This document shows, piece after piece, positions 49,211 to 58,428 of a stretch of DNA of 64,000 bases. Made by a program: the position numbers and the translations under genes. Position 1 is the first letter of the stretch, and each line of letters starts with the position of its first letter. A model generated the notes under the pieces. It was not told the origin of the DNA and made no database searches. It saw only the letters and a list, made by a program, of their open reading frames with translations. The stretch comes from Gemmata massiliana (lineage in GTDB: Bacteria > Planctomycetota > Planctomycetia > Gemmatales > Gemmataceae): assembly GCF_901538265.1 (NCBI RefSeq), contig NZ_LR593886.1:7275738-7339737 (forward strand). The letters run 5' to 3'.

Positions 49211-50479
49211 TCAAACGAGCGCATGGTGTTCATCGACCGGAATCGCGACGGGTTGGGCCGGCGCGAGTTGAGAAATCGGGGCGTCCGGCAGTTGCTTGGC
49301 GTAGCGCTCAGTGAGGATCGGTCCGAGGACGGAGGTAACGACGAGCAGAACGATAACGGAGTTCAGTACCGGTTCGCCGATCAGCCGCTCGTCGGCCGCG
49401 TTCTTGGTGTTGTACGCGACCAGGGCCGCGGCCAGCGTCGCGGCGACCTGCGGCAGCGAAAGCGACCACATCGTCAGCCCCTCGTGCCACGTGTAGCCGT
49501 ACATTCGGCGCGCCACCTCAGCCGCCAGGAACTTCGACCCGATCAGCCCGCCGACGATCCCGGCCACCAGCCAGAAGTGCTCGACCAGCGTCCGGGCGAA
49601 GGTGTTCACATCGATCAAGAACCCGATGGTCAGGAAAAACGTCGGGATGAAAAGGTGGTTCCCGAGGAACTCAAGCTCGTGCTTGGCCTCGCAATCCCGG
49701 GTGGCACTATTAACGGCCAGGCCCGCGAGGAACGCCCCAATGATCCCTTCCAGGTTGATCGCCTCCGCCGCGACGGCGGCCAGCGCCACCACCAGTAACA
49801 ACAAGGCGAACTGCCCCTCCTTCGCCGGTTTGAGGGCGAACAGTTTCCGGCTGACCCAGCCCAGCCCGAGGAGCACCGCAGGAACGTACACCGCCAGTTC
49901 GAGCAATTGAATGACAAACTGGTTCGGGGAGAAACCGGAGGCGTGAATCGGGATGCAGACGGCCAGCACCAGAAGGGCGGCGACGTCGGTAAACACTGTC
50001 GCCCCGATCGCGACCGTCACGGCCTCGTTCCCCAGCTTCCCGAGCTTGTCCACGATCGGGTACGCGATCAGGGTGTGCGACGCCAGGAGCGACCCGATGA
50101 GGAGCGCCCCGATCAGCGGGTACCCGGCCGCGAACCCAACGCCCATCCCCGCCGCGAGCGGGACGCCGAACGTGAGCAGGCCGAAGCCGACGGACCGATT
50201 CCGGGATGCGTTGAACTGGATCAGATCGATCTCCAGCCCGGCGAAGAACATCAGCAGGAGCTTCCCGAGTTCGGCGATGAATTCGACGGCCTCACCGTGC
50301 TTCGGGGCCACACCCAAGCAAAACGGGCCGATGACCAGTCCGGCCCCGAGGAGCCCGACGACGGCGGGGAGGCGGACCCGCCGACATAGTGGTGGGACGG
50401 TGAAGAAGATCAGCATCATGATGCAAAACCGGACCAGGGGCGGCAGGTGACGGACCTGGTCCAAGATGGGATCGAACAT
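49211..50479 (-). CDS. Monovalent cation:proton antiporter (CPA2/Kef type)
   Basis: The 422-residue protein has about twelve hydrophobic segments. Features include RVRLPAVVGLLGAGLVIGPF, ELGKLLLMFFAGLEIDLIQF (the conserved FxxGLE/D helix), TVAIGATVFTDVAALLVLAV (the TD of the ion-binding region) and RDCEAKHELEFLGNHLFIPT, FFLTIGFLIDV. It exchanges K+ or Na+ for H+ across the inner membrane. No RCK/TrkA domain follows, unlike longer KefB/C. It stands alone on the minus strand. Confidence 0.92.
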   Translation of the reverse strand: MFDPILDQVRHLPPLVRFCIMMLIFFTVPPLCRRVRLPAVVGLLGAGLVIGPFCLGVAPKHGEAVEFIAELGKLLLMFFAGLEIDLIQFNASRNRSVGFGLLTFGVPLAAGMGVGFAAGYPLIGALLIGSLLASHTLIAYPIVDKLGKLGNEAVTVAIGATVFTDVAALLVLAVCIPIHASGFSPNQFVIQLLELAVYVPAVLLGLGWVSRKLFALKPAKEGQFALLLLVVALAAVAAEAINLEGIIGAFLAGLAVNSATRDCEAKHELEFLGNHLFIPTFFLTIGFLIDVNTFARTLVEHFWLVAGIVGGLIGSKFLAAEVARRMYGYTWHEGLTMWSLSLPQVAATLAAALVAYNTKNAADERLIGEPVLNSVIVLLVVTSVLGPILTERYAKQLPDAPISQLAPAQPVAIPVDEHHALV

Positions 50480-50751
50480 ACGTACCCCAGGGCCAATCGA
50501 AGGGCCTAATGAACGGTCATTTTTTGGAGTTTATTGCCGTCATTAGAAGATAGGTCTTCTTGAGCAGCACGCGGGGCCGTTAGTACCGAGAGTTGAATCT
50601 GTGTCCGGCCCTCGCACCGGCGCGTTCGGCATTAGCGGCACAATCGTACTGGCTACCTTTCGCTTTCTGCTGTTTTGTCTCAAGTCCGACAACGGCTGCC
50701 CTGGTGTCTCCAAACGGCGCCAAGAGCAGCGTGGAGACACCCGGGGCGGGA

Positions 50752-52257
50752 TCAGAACTCGACGTTGTACTTTTTGACCATCTTCCGCCGGATGTCGAGC
50801 GTCCCGCCTTGTATGGCTTTCCAAGTCTCCCGCCGGTACAGGGCCTCGTTCTGCGAGGTCACCGTTTGGATGTTGTTGACCGACGCATAGTTGTCCACGA
50901 CCGCGGTGGACGTGCTCCCGCTCGGGACCGCGTAGTTCCAACCGTAACCCCCGTAGTACCCCCCGACGTACCCGCCCCCGGTGTAGTAGTTCGGGGTGCT
51001 CACCACGGACATCGCCTTGTTCGCTTCCGCCAAGCTGATCGCGCCCCCGGCCTTCTGCGACATGATCGCCATCGTGCGCAACGTGGTCGCGAGCGCGGCC
51101 CCCCATTGGAGCAGCTCCTCGTCCACGTTCAACAGCGGCAGTTCCTCGATGTAGCGCGCGCCACTGTTCAAGACGGCCGTGAGCTTTTGAAACGTCGGCG
51201 GGCTGGTCTTCTGTACCTCGCCCATCTTCTTCTGGACCGCCTGGAAGTATTTCTGCGAGGCTTGGCGCTTGGCCTGCTCAACGGGCACCTCGTCCGGTGT
51301 GGTTTGGTCGACGGCCCCGAGCGAGGGGTGAAGGAAGGGGGCGACAAGCTCGTTCGCGCTCTCCGTCGTCAGCGCCCCGGAGAACGTCACCGTGTTGCCG
51401 CGAACGGTCGCGGCCCACTGGTCCATTTCCGCGCTGTGAAACCCCGACCGCTTGAGTATCTCGAGCAGGAGCGCTTGGGCGGCGCCGTCGAGCGGCGCCG
51501 CCGGTGCATCGAATTCCAGCCGCAACTCCGCCACCAACTTGTCGGTCGCGCGGATGGACAAAGTGACGTAGTGGAGTTGGCCGAACAGGTCCGCGACGGG
51601 ACCGATTTTCGCCGCCTTGTCCTTGACCGCGGCGGTCGCCGCGAGCCGGGTCTTCACCAGCGCCGGGGAGAACATGTCACTCGTATCGAGTACCAGAACG
51701 ACGGGCGCGTTCGCCCCGACGCCCGCCCCGACGGTTGCCAGTACGGGAGACAGTTTGGGGGAAACGGTACCGTCCGCTTCTCGTAACCAGCGCCCTGTGT
51801 CCTGGCGGTTGGCGGGCTGGTACCCACCGGCGATCCCCGGTTTGAGGTTCACCACGAACCGGTCGTTGCGGGTCAAAACGACGTTCTTGCCGGCGATCTT
51901 GTCCGGCGAACCGCCGGTCACCTTGAGTAGATCCGCGTCGGACACCGGTTTCTTCAACCGGACGACGAACACTTCCCCGCTCGGACCCGAGCGCGGGTCG
52001 AATTGAGACGCCACGACCAACTGGGACACACCGGGCGGGAGCGAGTCGAGGCCGGAAACCGGTTCACCACCGGCACCCCATTTTTCTTTCTTCGCGATCG
52101 CGGACTTCCCGAGGGCGTCCGCGTCCACGAACAGGACCAAATTGGTCCGGGCCGGAACCCAGCCGAGAAGGTCTGTGACGCGCTCCTGGGCGCGTAGTGC
52201 GCTCGCCCCTGTGCTGAGGGCCGCAGCGACCAGCGTCACTCGAAAAACAGTGATCAT
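50752..52257 (-). CDS. Secreted hypothetical protein (501 aa)
   Basis: A signal peptide is present (MITVFRVTLVAAALSTGASA, cleaved near LRAQ). The body has VTDLLGWVPARTNLVLFVDA, VSQLVVASQFDPRSGPSGEV, and a helical middle (VKTRLAATAAVKDKAAKIGP). A Gly/Tyr-rich stretch follows near the end (YYTGGGYVGGYYGGYGWNY) and a basic tail (GTLDIRRKMVKKYNVEF). I do not recognise the family. It is probably exported to the periplasm or surface. It stands between the antiporter and the dispersed palindromic element. Confidence 0.7.
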   Translation of the reverse strand: MITVFRVTLVAAALSTGASALRAQERVTDLLGWVPARTNLVLFVDADALGKSAIAKKEKWGAGGEPVSGLDSLPPGVSQLVVASQFDPRSGPSGEVFVVRLKKPVSDADLLKVTGGSPDKIAGKNVVLTRNDRFVVNLKPGIAGGYQPANRQDTGRWLREADGTVSPKLSPVLATVGAGVGANAPVVLVLDTSDMFSPALVKTRLAATAAVKDKAAKIGPVADLFGQLHYVTLSIRATDKLVAELRLEFDAPAAPLDGAAQALLLEILKRSGFHSAEMDQWAATVRGNTVTFSGALTTESANELVAPFLHPSLGAVDQTTPDEVPVEQAKRQASQKYFQAVQKKMGEVQKTSPPTFQKLTAVLNSGARYIEELPLLNVDEELLQWGAALATTLRTMAIMSQKAGGAISLAEANKAMSVVSTPNYYTGGGYVGGYYGGYGWNYAVPSGSTSTAVVDNYASVNNIQTVTSQNEALYRRETWKAIQGGTLDIRRKMVKKYNVEF

Positions 52258-52750
52258 GGGTACCCTCGGATATGTGGAGAATCACAAACGCATAAACGCC
52301 CGATTTCGAGCTTCCGAACTCTCGCGCGGTCTTATGGCGCGCGCCCGTGAATAACTTCAGTGTCATCCCGTCAACCGGGGCGCGTTACGGAGTTAGCGCG
52401 CTCGCCGATCGCGTGTTCGTGAGTGTGGGTGTGGAGGAGGCTAACGCGACGAAGAGGGAGAAGCACCTGTCAAAAGTGACAGGTGGGGGAGCAGAAAACT
52501 AACAGGTTGTGTGGAATGTACCCGAAATCGTCGCCAGCGGCCGCGCCTCGCAATGGGAAACGCCGGCCCAGTGCGAAAGCGGCCGAAGATATGGAAATTA
52601 TCGCACCCATCGACACGGGCGTACCCGGCCGCGCGCACCGTGGCCCGGTCCGCCGAGTGCGCACGCGGTCGCGGTTCGATACAGCCTTCGGTGTCGCACT
52701 TCATCTGCGCCAACGGTCTTCCCCGCGGTGGGAAAGGTACCCCGTCAGCT
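52258..52750. other. Intergenic stretch with palindromic element
   Basis: No supported gene. It contains the promoter of the leftward 501-aa gene and the palindromic repeat at 52463-52484 with an extra half-site near 52500-52508. Confidence 0.5.
52463..52484. repeat. Dispersed 22-bp palindromic element, copy 1
   Basis: GCACCTGTCAAAAGTGACAG plus GT is found here and, as its exact reverse complement, at 59943-59964. CACCTGTCA and TGACAGGTG flank a 4-base loop. About 15 bp further a third half-site (AACAGGTTG) follows; the second copy also has a spaced third half-site. Confidence 0.75.
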
Positions 52751-53755
52751 CTAAGACACGAACACCCCGCGGCTGACCGCGGCGAGCGGGTCGACACTGT
52801 AAAGCAGCGAGTGGTTCTGCCCGTCGAACAGGTTCACGGTGCCTCCGGCCACCCCGACGAGGAGCTCATCGGTCCCGTCCGTGTTCGTATCAACCCCGGC
52901 AACGGTTACGTTCCCGCGCGCCCCGGGAAACGCGAAGAAGCTGTCGAATTCGGTTCCGGTCCGCCCGTCGAACGCCTTCACGTGGCCGTTCACGGACGCG
53001 CCCGTAATGATGTCATCGAAACCGTCCCGGTTCAGGTCTCCGGCACCCGCCGACACGCTCCCGGTGAAGCCCGGGTACGCGAAGAACGAATGGATCGGAA
53101 CCTGGCTCTGCCCGTCGAACACCTTCACGTGGCCGTTTGCAGACGCGCCCGTGACGATATCGGCGAACCCGTCACCGTTCACGTCCCCGGCCGCAACGGA
53201 AATGCCCCCGGTTGCCCCCGGGTACGCGAAGAAACTCTTGAATTCGGCCCCGGTGCGCCCGTCGAACACTTTCACGTGGCCGTTCGTGGACGCGCCCGTG
53301 ATGATATCGGCGGCTCCATCGCGGTTCACGTCCCCGCCCCCCACCGACACGTTCCCGGTGAAGCCCGAGTACGCAAGGAAGCTCCGCACTTCGGCCCCGC
53401 TCGCCCAACCGCCGGTGAACCGGTCGAACACTTTCACGTGACCGTTCGCCGAGGCCACGATCGTGGTCAGACCGAGACCGTCCCGGGAACCGGTGCCCAC
53501 GACCACCTGACCGGCGAACCCGGCAAAAGGGACGAACGTGGCCCGGAGCGAGCCGTCCGTGTTGAACACATCAACGTTCGCCCCCCGCGAGATGGCGTAC
53601 CCCGGGATCAGGATCGGGCCAATGATATTCGGCACGATCGCAATCGCATCGGTTTCCCCCGGGAGCGGGGGATTCGCGAAAGCGGGCGTGAGACGATCTT
53701 CAAGGGGCTCGCAACTCAGGCAGGCGGACCCTGACGAGCGAGAGGGGCGGTGCAT
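52751..53755 (-). CDS. Secreted FG-GAP/VCBS repeat protein
   Basis: The 334-residue protein begins with CLSCEPLEDRLTPAFA, the planctomycete LExLExRxxP N-terminal export or sorting signature. The rest is at least four units of about 47-57 residues with GDVNRDGAADIITGASTNGH, VKVFDGRTGAEFKSFFAYPG. The DxNxDGxxD calcium-binding loops suit FG-GAP blades of a beta-propeller. DNA repeats match these units. A surface-bound or secreted binding protein is likely. It is leftward and 330 bp downstream of the patatin gene. Confidence 0.85.
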   Translation of the reverse strand: MHRPSRSSGSACLSCEPLEDRLTPAFANPPLPGETDAIAIVPNIIGPILIPGYAISRGANVDVFNTDGSLRATFVPFAGFAGQVVVGTGSRDGLGLTTIVASANGHVKVFDRFTGGWASGAEVRSFLAYSGFTGNVSVGGGDVNRDGAADIITGASTNGHVKVFDGRTGAEFKSFFAYPGATGGISVAAGDVNGDGFADIVTGASANGHVKVFDGQSQVPIHSFFAYPGFTGSVSAGAGDLNRDGFDDIITGASVNGHVKAFDGRTGTEFDSFFAFPGARGNVTVAGVDTNTDGTDELLVGVAGGTVNLFDGQNHSLLYSVDPLAAVSRGVFVS

Positions 53756-54089
53756 GAGACCTCGACGGTTCGGGGCAATAAAGGCGGTCGGGCGCCGGCG
53801 CCCGACCGGCGCAATATAGTCACGGCTCAGTGCAATGAAAACGGCAACCTGTCGATGACACCTGAATAACAGATGTTGACTTGACTAATTCTCGGTGTAA
53901 AGCAAATGGCCGGGATTTTCGGACCGGGCGACTCATCGCTCCACTGATGCGGCGGATACTTGGATCATTTGTACGATCGAACCAGAGGCAAAATTGCAAC
54001 TCCAGCTATATCCGAGAGATACGTCTCCACCATCTACCAGAAAGACGCGCGAATCTCAGATGAGATTGGGGCTCCATTATCACTCGCTC
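53756..54089. other. Intergenic stretch between FG-GAP and patatin genes
   Basis: No supported gene or clear hairpin is seen. It should contain the promoter of the FG-GAP gene. Confidence 0.45.
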
Positions 54090-55931
54090 TTACCCAACGG
54101 GCGCGAAGAGTTGCGGGTCGAGTCGGTGCAGGAGCTGGCGGATACGCGGCAGCGCGTCGAGCCCCGCGGCCCGGCCGATCGCGGCCATTTCCTTCGCTTG
54201 CGTGAACGCGGTCAGGTCGAACCCGCACACGTCCGTCTCGATCACCACATCTGCCGGGAGCACACCTTGAGCATTGAGGATGTGGTTCTGCACCAACAGG
54301 CTGCGGAGAAGCGTCTGCACCACGGTCGGCTTCTTCCCGGTGTGTGAATGCGTTTCCGGGGTGATCGCGCAGAACGCCTTTTCCATTTTGGCCGTCACGC
54401 TGACCGCGATCACGAAATTGCACCCGCGTGCCACCAGTACATCGGCCGGAATGTTGTTCGCCAGCCCCCCGTCGATGAGTGCTTGGCCCCCGCGGACGAT
54501 CGGGACCGAGAGAACCGGTAGGTTGATGCTCTCGAGTACCGCGTGGGTCGCGTCGCCCTGATCGCGGACCACCGGACTGCCGCTCACGAGGTCCACAGTG
54601 ACCGTCAGGCACGGCACGGAGAGCTGTTCGAGGTGCCAGTCGTGCAGGTACCTGCGGAGCATCGGGTCGAAGTGCCCGCGCCGGTACTTGTACAGCAGGT
54701 ACCAGTGGTCCCCGCGCGGCAGCCGGCGGAACACCCACGACGGTCGCAGGTCGTTGGCGAACTGATGAGCGCTGTAGTCGCTGTCCAGGCCGCTGGCGTA
54801 CACGACCCCGGTCATCGCCCCGGCGCTCGTCCCCGCGATCATGTCCACCACGATGCCCTGGTCTTCGAGCGCCTTGAGGATGCCGAGGTGCGACATGCCG
54901 CGGGCCGCGCCGCCCCCGAGCGCGACCCCGATGCGCACCCCGCGGAGGTCGTGGACCAGGCGCTCCAGCCCGGCCGTCAGTGCCCGGCCGAGCGGGAACT
55001 TGGGTGGCGCCCCAGCGATCTTGAAGTCACGGGCAATGAGGTCGCGGAGCCCGGGCGTGACCGGAGCCACGGAACTCTCGCCCTCCAGCAACCAGGCGAT
55101 GCCGATCTTGTCGCGCCACCCGTGAGCCGGCACATCGAGCGCCCGGAGGCGCTGTACCGCGGCCCCGCTGTGAGTCGCGGGGACGAAGTAGACGGCCCGG
55201 TCCGCGATCTCCAGTAACCGCGACATTCGCTCCGGTGTCGTGTCCGCGTGCAGGTCGAAAACGATGCGGTTCACATCGTGCCACGCGACCGCCTGTCGGC
55301 GGATCTCTTCGGTTTCCAGATCCTGGCCGTCCACACGAAGCGCGCGGAACGGGACGTCGGGGAGGTTTTGCCAGTAGTTCGAGTCGCTGAATATCGCGAG
55401 CTTCTCGCCCAGCCCGCGCAGCCGGGCGATCAGTTGCCCGGCGACCGCGCGCGCGGCGGGGGACTCGTGGATCAGCGCGAGGACCATCGGGGCGCGCTTC
55501 GGGGCGGCGCCGAAGAAGTGTTTCCGCAGGCCCCCCGAAAACGTCGACAGCCACAGGCGCCGCAGGTCCGGGTGCCGGAACGTCAGCTCCATCGCCTCTT
55601 CGTAGTCCAGGTTGAGGACCGTTGTCGGCTCCAGCGCGACGACGCGGATCGGGACCGGTTCGGTGAGCGCGCCGACCATCATCCCGAACTGCTCGCCGCG
55701 CTCGATCATCCGGAACAGGGACGCGCCCCCGCGTGCGTCGATCCGCACGGCCTTCAACCGACCGCGGAGGACGAACCCCACGGTAGTCAGTGGGGCGTTC
55801 GCCTCGTGGACGACGTCACCGGTCGCGTGCTGGGTTACGCGGGCGAGCGAGGCCACTTCCCGGAGCGCCTCGTCGCTCGCGCTGCGGAAATATTCGTGCA
55901 TCTTCAGTAACGGGATCACGTCATCGTTCAC
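54090..55931 (-). CDS. Cyclic-nucleotide-binding-like plus patatin-like phospholipase (NTE family)
   Basis: The GTG at 55931 (MNDDVIPLLKMHEYFRSASD) gives 613 residues and overlaps the stop of the DUF4105 gene by 11 bp. Residues 5-125 form a CAP/CNMP-like beta-barrel (LARVTQHATGDVVHEANAPL, TTVGFVLRGRLKAV). A middle of about 180 residues is NTE-like. The patatin domain has GVALGGGAARGMSHLGILKA (oxyanion hole), GTSAGAMTG (nucleophile Ser in GxSxG) and a DGG catalytic Asp in ALIDGGLANNIPADVL. It is a phospholipase or lysophospholipase at the membrane. It belongs to a leftward run with the DUF4105 and coiled-coil genes. Confidence 0.92.
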   Translation of the reverse strand: MNDDVIPLLKMHEYFRSASDEALREVASLARVTQHATGDVVHEANAPLTTVGFVLRGRLKAVRIDARGGASLFRMIERGEQFGMMVGALTEPVPIRVVALEPTTVLNLDYEEAMELTFRHPDLRRLWLSTFSGGLRKHFFGAAPKRAPMVLALIHESPAARAVAGQLIARLRGLGEKLAIFSDSNYWQNLPDVPFRALRVDGQDLETEEIRRQAVAWHDVNRIVFDLHADTTPERMSRLLEIADRAVYFVPATHSGAAVQRLRALDVPAHGWRDKIGIAWLLEGESSVAPVTPGLRDLIARDFKIAGAPPKFPLGRALTAGLERLVHDLRGVRIGVALGGGAARGMSHLGILKALEDQGIVVDMIAGTSAGAMTGVVYASGLDSDYSAHQFANDLRPSWVFRRLPRGDHWYLLYKYRRGHFDPMLRRYLHDWHLEQLSVPCLTVTVDLVSGSPVVRDQGDATHAVLESINLPVLSVPIVRGGQALIDGGLANNIPADVLVARGCNFVIAVSVTAKMEKAFCAITPETHSHTGKKPTVVQTLLRSLLVQNHILNAQGVLPADVVIETDVCGFDLTAFTQAKEMAAIGRAAGLDALPRIRQLLHRLDPQLFAPVG

Positions 55932-56928
55932 AGCGGCGCCTTTCCAGTTCGCGACGAATGTGGTCCCCGAACCCGTCCGCGGGGGCGGCATTGGCGATGT
56001 CGTTCAGGCGCGCGAGGCGCTTGAGCTCCTCAAACGGGAGCGCGCGGTCCAGGCGCCCGTCCGCGTACAGGGCGCGGTCGAGTCGGCCGTTCGCGAGCAC
56101 GCGCCAGTCGAGCCGGCACCGGCTGTTGGGCAGCCGGTAGAACGTCGTGGTGCAGTTCGCGGTGACGCCGTGGTACCAGCGGGGCGCGTCGCGCAACCCG
56201 TTGATCGCCCCGGCGTAGTCGAGGAACGCGGCCCGGGCCTCTTCGGGCGGGGCGGAGAACCGGTACAGGTGAGCTTCCTGCGGGCGCCCGTGTTTCGTGC
56301 GCCGCAGAACAATATCGCGCTCGTCGGCCGCGACGATGACGAGTTCCTGCTGGCGGTACAGGCTCCGGGGAATGGAGAACCGTTGGCCCTTGCGGAACCG
56401 CACCTCGATCGACATGCACACGCGCCCGTCGGGGCCGAAGTCGAACGTGAGCACCGGGTGGCTCATCAGCGCGATGCCCCAGTTGAAGAAGATGATGTCC
56501 ACGCCCCGCAGCTCGGAGAGGCGGTACGTCCGGGACTCGTACTGTGGGGTGAAGTCGTCGAGCGTGCGGTACTCGAAGTTGCGCACGTTCGCGATGGTGA
56601 CCGTGTCCCCGTCGCGCGTCGTGTGAGGCAAGGTGGCCACGGGCGGTTCCCACTCGCGATCGTGACTCGGCTTCAACCGGCTCCACCACACCAGAAAAAG
56701 GGCCGTGACTCCGAGCAAGAGCGCGAACGGGTACCACAGCGGTTGCCACAACGCGAACAGCACGGTGACGCCTACAACCCACGCGATCCCGGCCGCGCGC
56801 CCCCACTGCCCGGCACCGCAGACGTCGTAGTAGATCGCGCCGGCCATCCACAAAGTTGTAATCGCTGCGACTACGAGCAACGGGACGAAAATGACCCACT
56901 CCAACACTCGGTCCATGATGGTTTCCAA
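55921..56928 (-). CDS. DUF4105-like membrane protein
   Basis: The ATG at 56928 opens 335 residues. Two or three N-terminal membrane segments (WVIFVPLLVVAAITTLWMAG; IAWVVGVTVLFALWQPLWYP) are followed by a soluble domain with NVRNFEYRTLDDFTPQYESR, TYRLSELRGVDIIFFNWGIA and HPVLTFDFGPDGRVCMSIEV, the DUF4105 pattern. The domain probably faces the periplasm, and its resemblance to papain-like folds is uncertain. It overlaps the patatin gene by 11 bp, so a functional link in lipid or envelope metabolism is plausible. Confidence 0.8.
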   Translation of the reverse strand: METIMDRVLEWVIFVPLLVVAAITTLWMAGAIYYDVCGAGQWGRAAGIAWVVGVTVLFALWQPLWYPFALLLGVTALFLVWWSRLKPSHDREWEPPVATLPHTTRDGDTVTIANVRNFEYRTLDDFTPQYESRTYRLSELRGVDIIFFNWGIALMSHPVLTFDFGPDGRVCMSIEVRFRKGQRFSIPRSLYRQQELVIVAADERDIVLRRTKHGRPQEAHLYRFSAPPEEARAAFLDYAGAINGLRDAPRWYHGVTANCTTTFYRLPNSRCRLDWRVLANGRLDRALYADGRLDRALPFEELKRLARLNDIANAAPADGFGDHIRRELERRRCER

Positions 56929-56964
56929 TGACCCGAACGTGACCGCAAAACGACCGCGCCAAGT

Positions 56965-57741
56965 TCACGCGGACCGAACGGGGGCACGTTTCGCGAACCG
57001 TCGCCCCCAGCCGACCAAGCACACCTGTCCCAACCCGATCCACACCCACACCAGCGTGTGTGCGACCGCTGCAACGCGAACCCAAAATACGACCTGCACT
57101 CGCCTCTGTTCGACGCGCTCGTGCGCACCGGTGATCTCCCGGCGGGCGTCCGCCAGCCCCTCGGCGAGGCGCTCCGAACCAGCCACTGCTTCGCGCACAA
57201 GTTCGATCAGTTCGCGCGTCAACCGAACCGCGGCGGCCGACTTCACGGCGTCGATGCGCGATTGCGGGACGTTCAACACCTCCGCGGCGCGGTCGATCGT
57301 GTCGGCCGCGGTTCTGGCGCGACTCGGCTGATCGAACTCTCCGCCCAACTGAACAACGACGTCCTCCACCGCACGCAGCCCAGCGGCCACCGCCCGGAGC
57401 GAGTCCGCCAGCGCCGCGGCGCGGTCAATCGTCGGGAGGAGTCGATCGAGGAGGCGCTCGATCGCGGCCCGCACCTGAGGGAGTTCCGGGTTCTCGGCCA
57501 TCAGTCGCTCGGCCTCGCCGCGCACTTCGGCGAGGTCCGCGCGGATAGTAGCCAGGCGCGTCTCGACCCGCTCCAGTCGCACGTCCGCTTCGGACAGCCC
57601 GTGGTTCAGGCGGGACGCGACACGGTCCGTGCGGTCGGTGGTCCGAACCGCGGTCCACCAACCGCCCCCGATCGCTGCCGCGCACACCAGCACCCCGAGC
57701 GCACCGAGAACGGTGGCTCCGGTTCCCAGGAGTCGTCTCAT
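56965..57741 (-). CDS. Coiled-coil protein with terminal membrane segments
   Basis: The ATG at 57741 opens 258 residues. Membrane helices lie at about 7-30 (TGATVLGALGVLVCAAAIGG) and near 218-240 (FWVRVAAVAHTLVWVWIGLG). The part between is long helices with heptad character (EADVRLERVETRLATIRADL; VRGEAERLMAENPELPQVRA). The tail is basic. No family is recognised. It lies 36 bp upstream of the DUF4105 gene, co-oriented, and is probably part of the same operon. Confidence 0.7.
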   Translation of the reverse strand: MRRLLGTGATVLGALGVLVCAAAIGGGWWTAVRTTDRTDRVASRLNHGLSEADVRLERVETRLATIRADLAEVRGEAERLMAENPELPQVRAAIERLLDRLLPTIDRAAALADSLRAVAAGLRAVEDVVVQLGGEFDQPSRARTAADTIDRAAEVLNVPQSRIDAVKSAAAVRLTRELIELVREAVAGSERLAEGLADARREITGAHERVEQRRVQVVFWVRVAAVAHTLVWVWIGLGQVCLVGWGRRFAKRAPVRSA

Positions 57742-57780
57742 CGCACCTCTTTCAAGAGTGTGAAGGCCCTTCCGCAGCGC

Positions 57781-58428
57781 TCACGCGGGATATGTTTTCA
57801 CCACGCCGCCCCTAAGAGCGAACTGGATCAGTTCGGCGAACGTCTTCGCTCCAAGCAGCTCCATCATGCTGTACTTGTGGAACGCGACCGTCCGCGGAGT
57901 GATCTTCAACAGCCGCGCGATCTCCTTCATCGTGTGCCCCTCAGCGAGCAATTGGAGCACTTCGCGCTGGCGCACGCTCAACTCGACGGGCCGGACAATC
58001 GGCTCGGTCACGTGCAGCAAGTTCTCGACCAGCCCCCGGGTCGCCATCGGCGTGATGTACGAGCGCCCGAGCGCGACCTCCCGGATCGCCTGGAGCAGTT
58101 CCGACGCGGCCGAGTTCTTCAGAAGGAACCCCGACACCCCCACCCGAAACGCTTCCGCGGCCAGATCCGCGTCTTCGTTCATCGTGAGGATGATGACCTT
58201 CACGTCCGGTGCGTCCTTCCGCAGTTGCCGGGCCGCGTCCAGCCCGTTGAGGAGCGGCATCGCGATGTCGGCTACGACGATGTCCGGGCGAAGCGCGGGA
58301 ACCTCTGTGAGCAGCGCCAGCCCGTCCGCGACCGCGCCCACCACGTCGCACTCGGGCTCCACGAGGCGCACGAACGCCTCGCGAATGAGGCGGTGGTCGT
58401 CCGCGAACAGGACGCGCGGTCGGCTCAC
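57781..58428 (-). CDS. NarL/FixJ-family response regulator
   Basis: The 215-residue protein has a receiver domain (RVLFADDHRLIREAFVRLVE, IVVADIAMPLLNGLDAARQL with the phospho-Asp, KVIILTMNED, SGFLLKN with Lys). Its LuxR-type HTH reads LSVRQREVLQLLAEGHTMKE, IARLLKITPRTVAFHKYSMM. Its start overlaps the stop of the PAS histidine kinase (58425-58428), so they are coupled partners. It probably controls the neighbouring lipase/DUF4105 operon or itself; targets are not known. Confidence 0.95.
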   Translation of the reverse strand: MSRPRVLFADDHRLIREAFVRLVEPECDVVGAVADGLALLTEVPALRPDIVVADIAMPLLNGLDAARQLRKDAPDVKVIILTMNEDADLAAEAFRVGVSGFLLKNSAASELLQAIREVALGRSYITPMATRGLVENLLHVTEPIVRPVELSVRQREVLQLLAEGHTMKEIARLLKITPRTVAFHKYSMMELLGAKTFAELIQFALRGGVVKTYPA

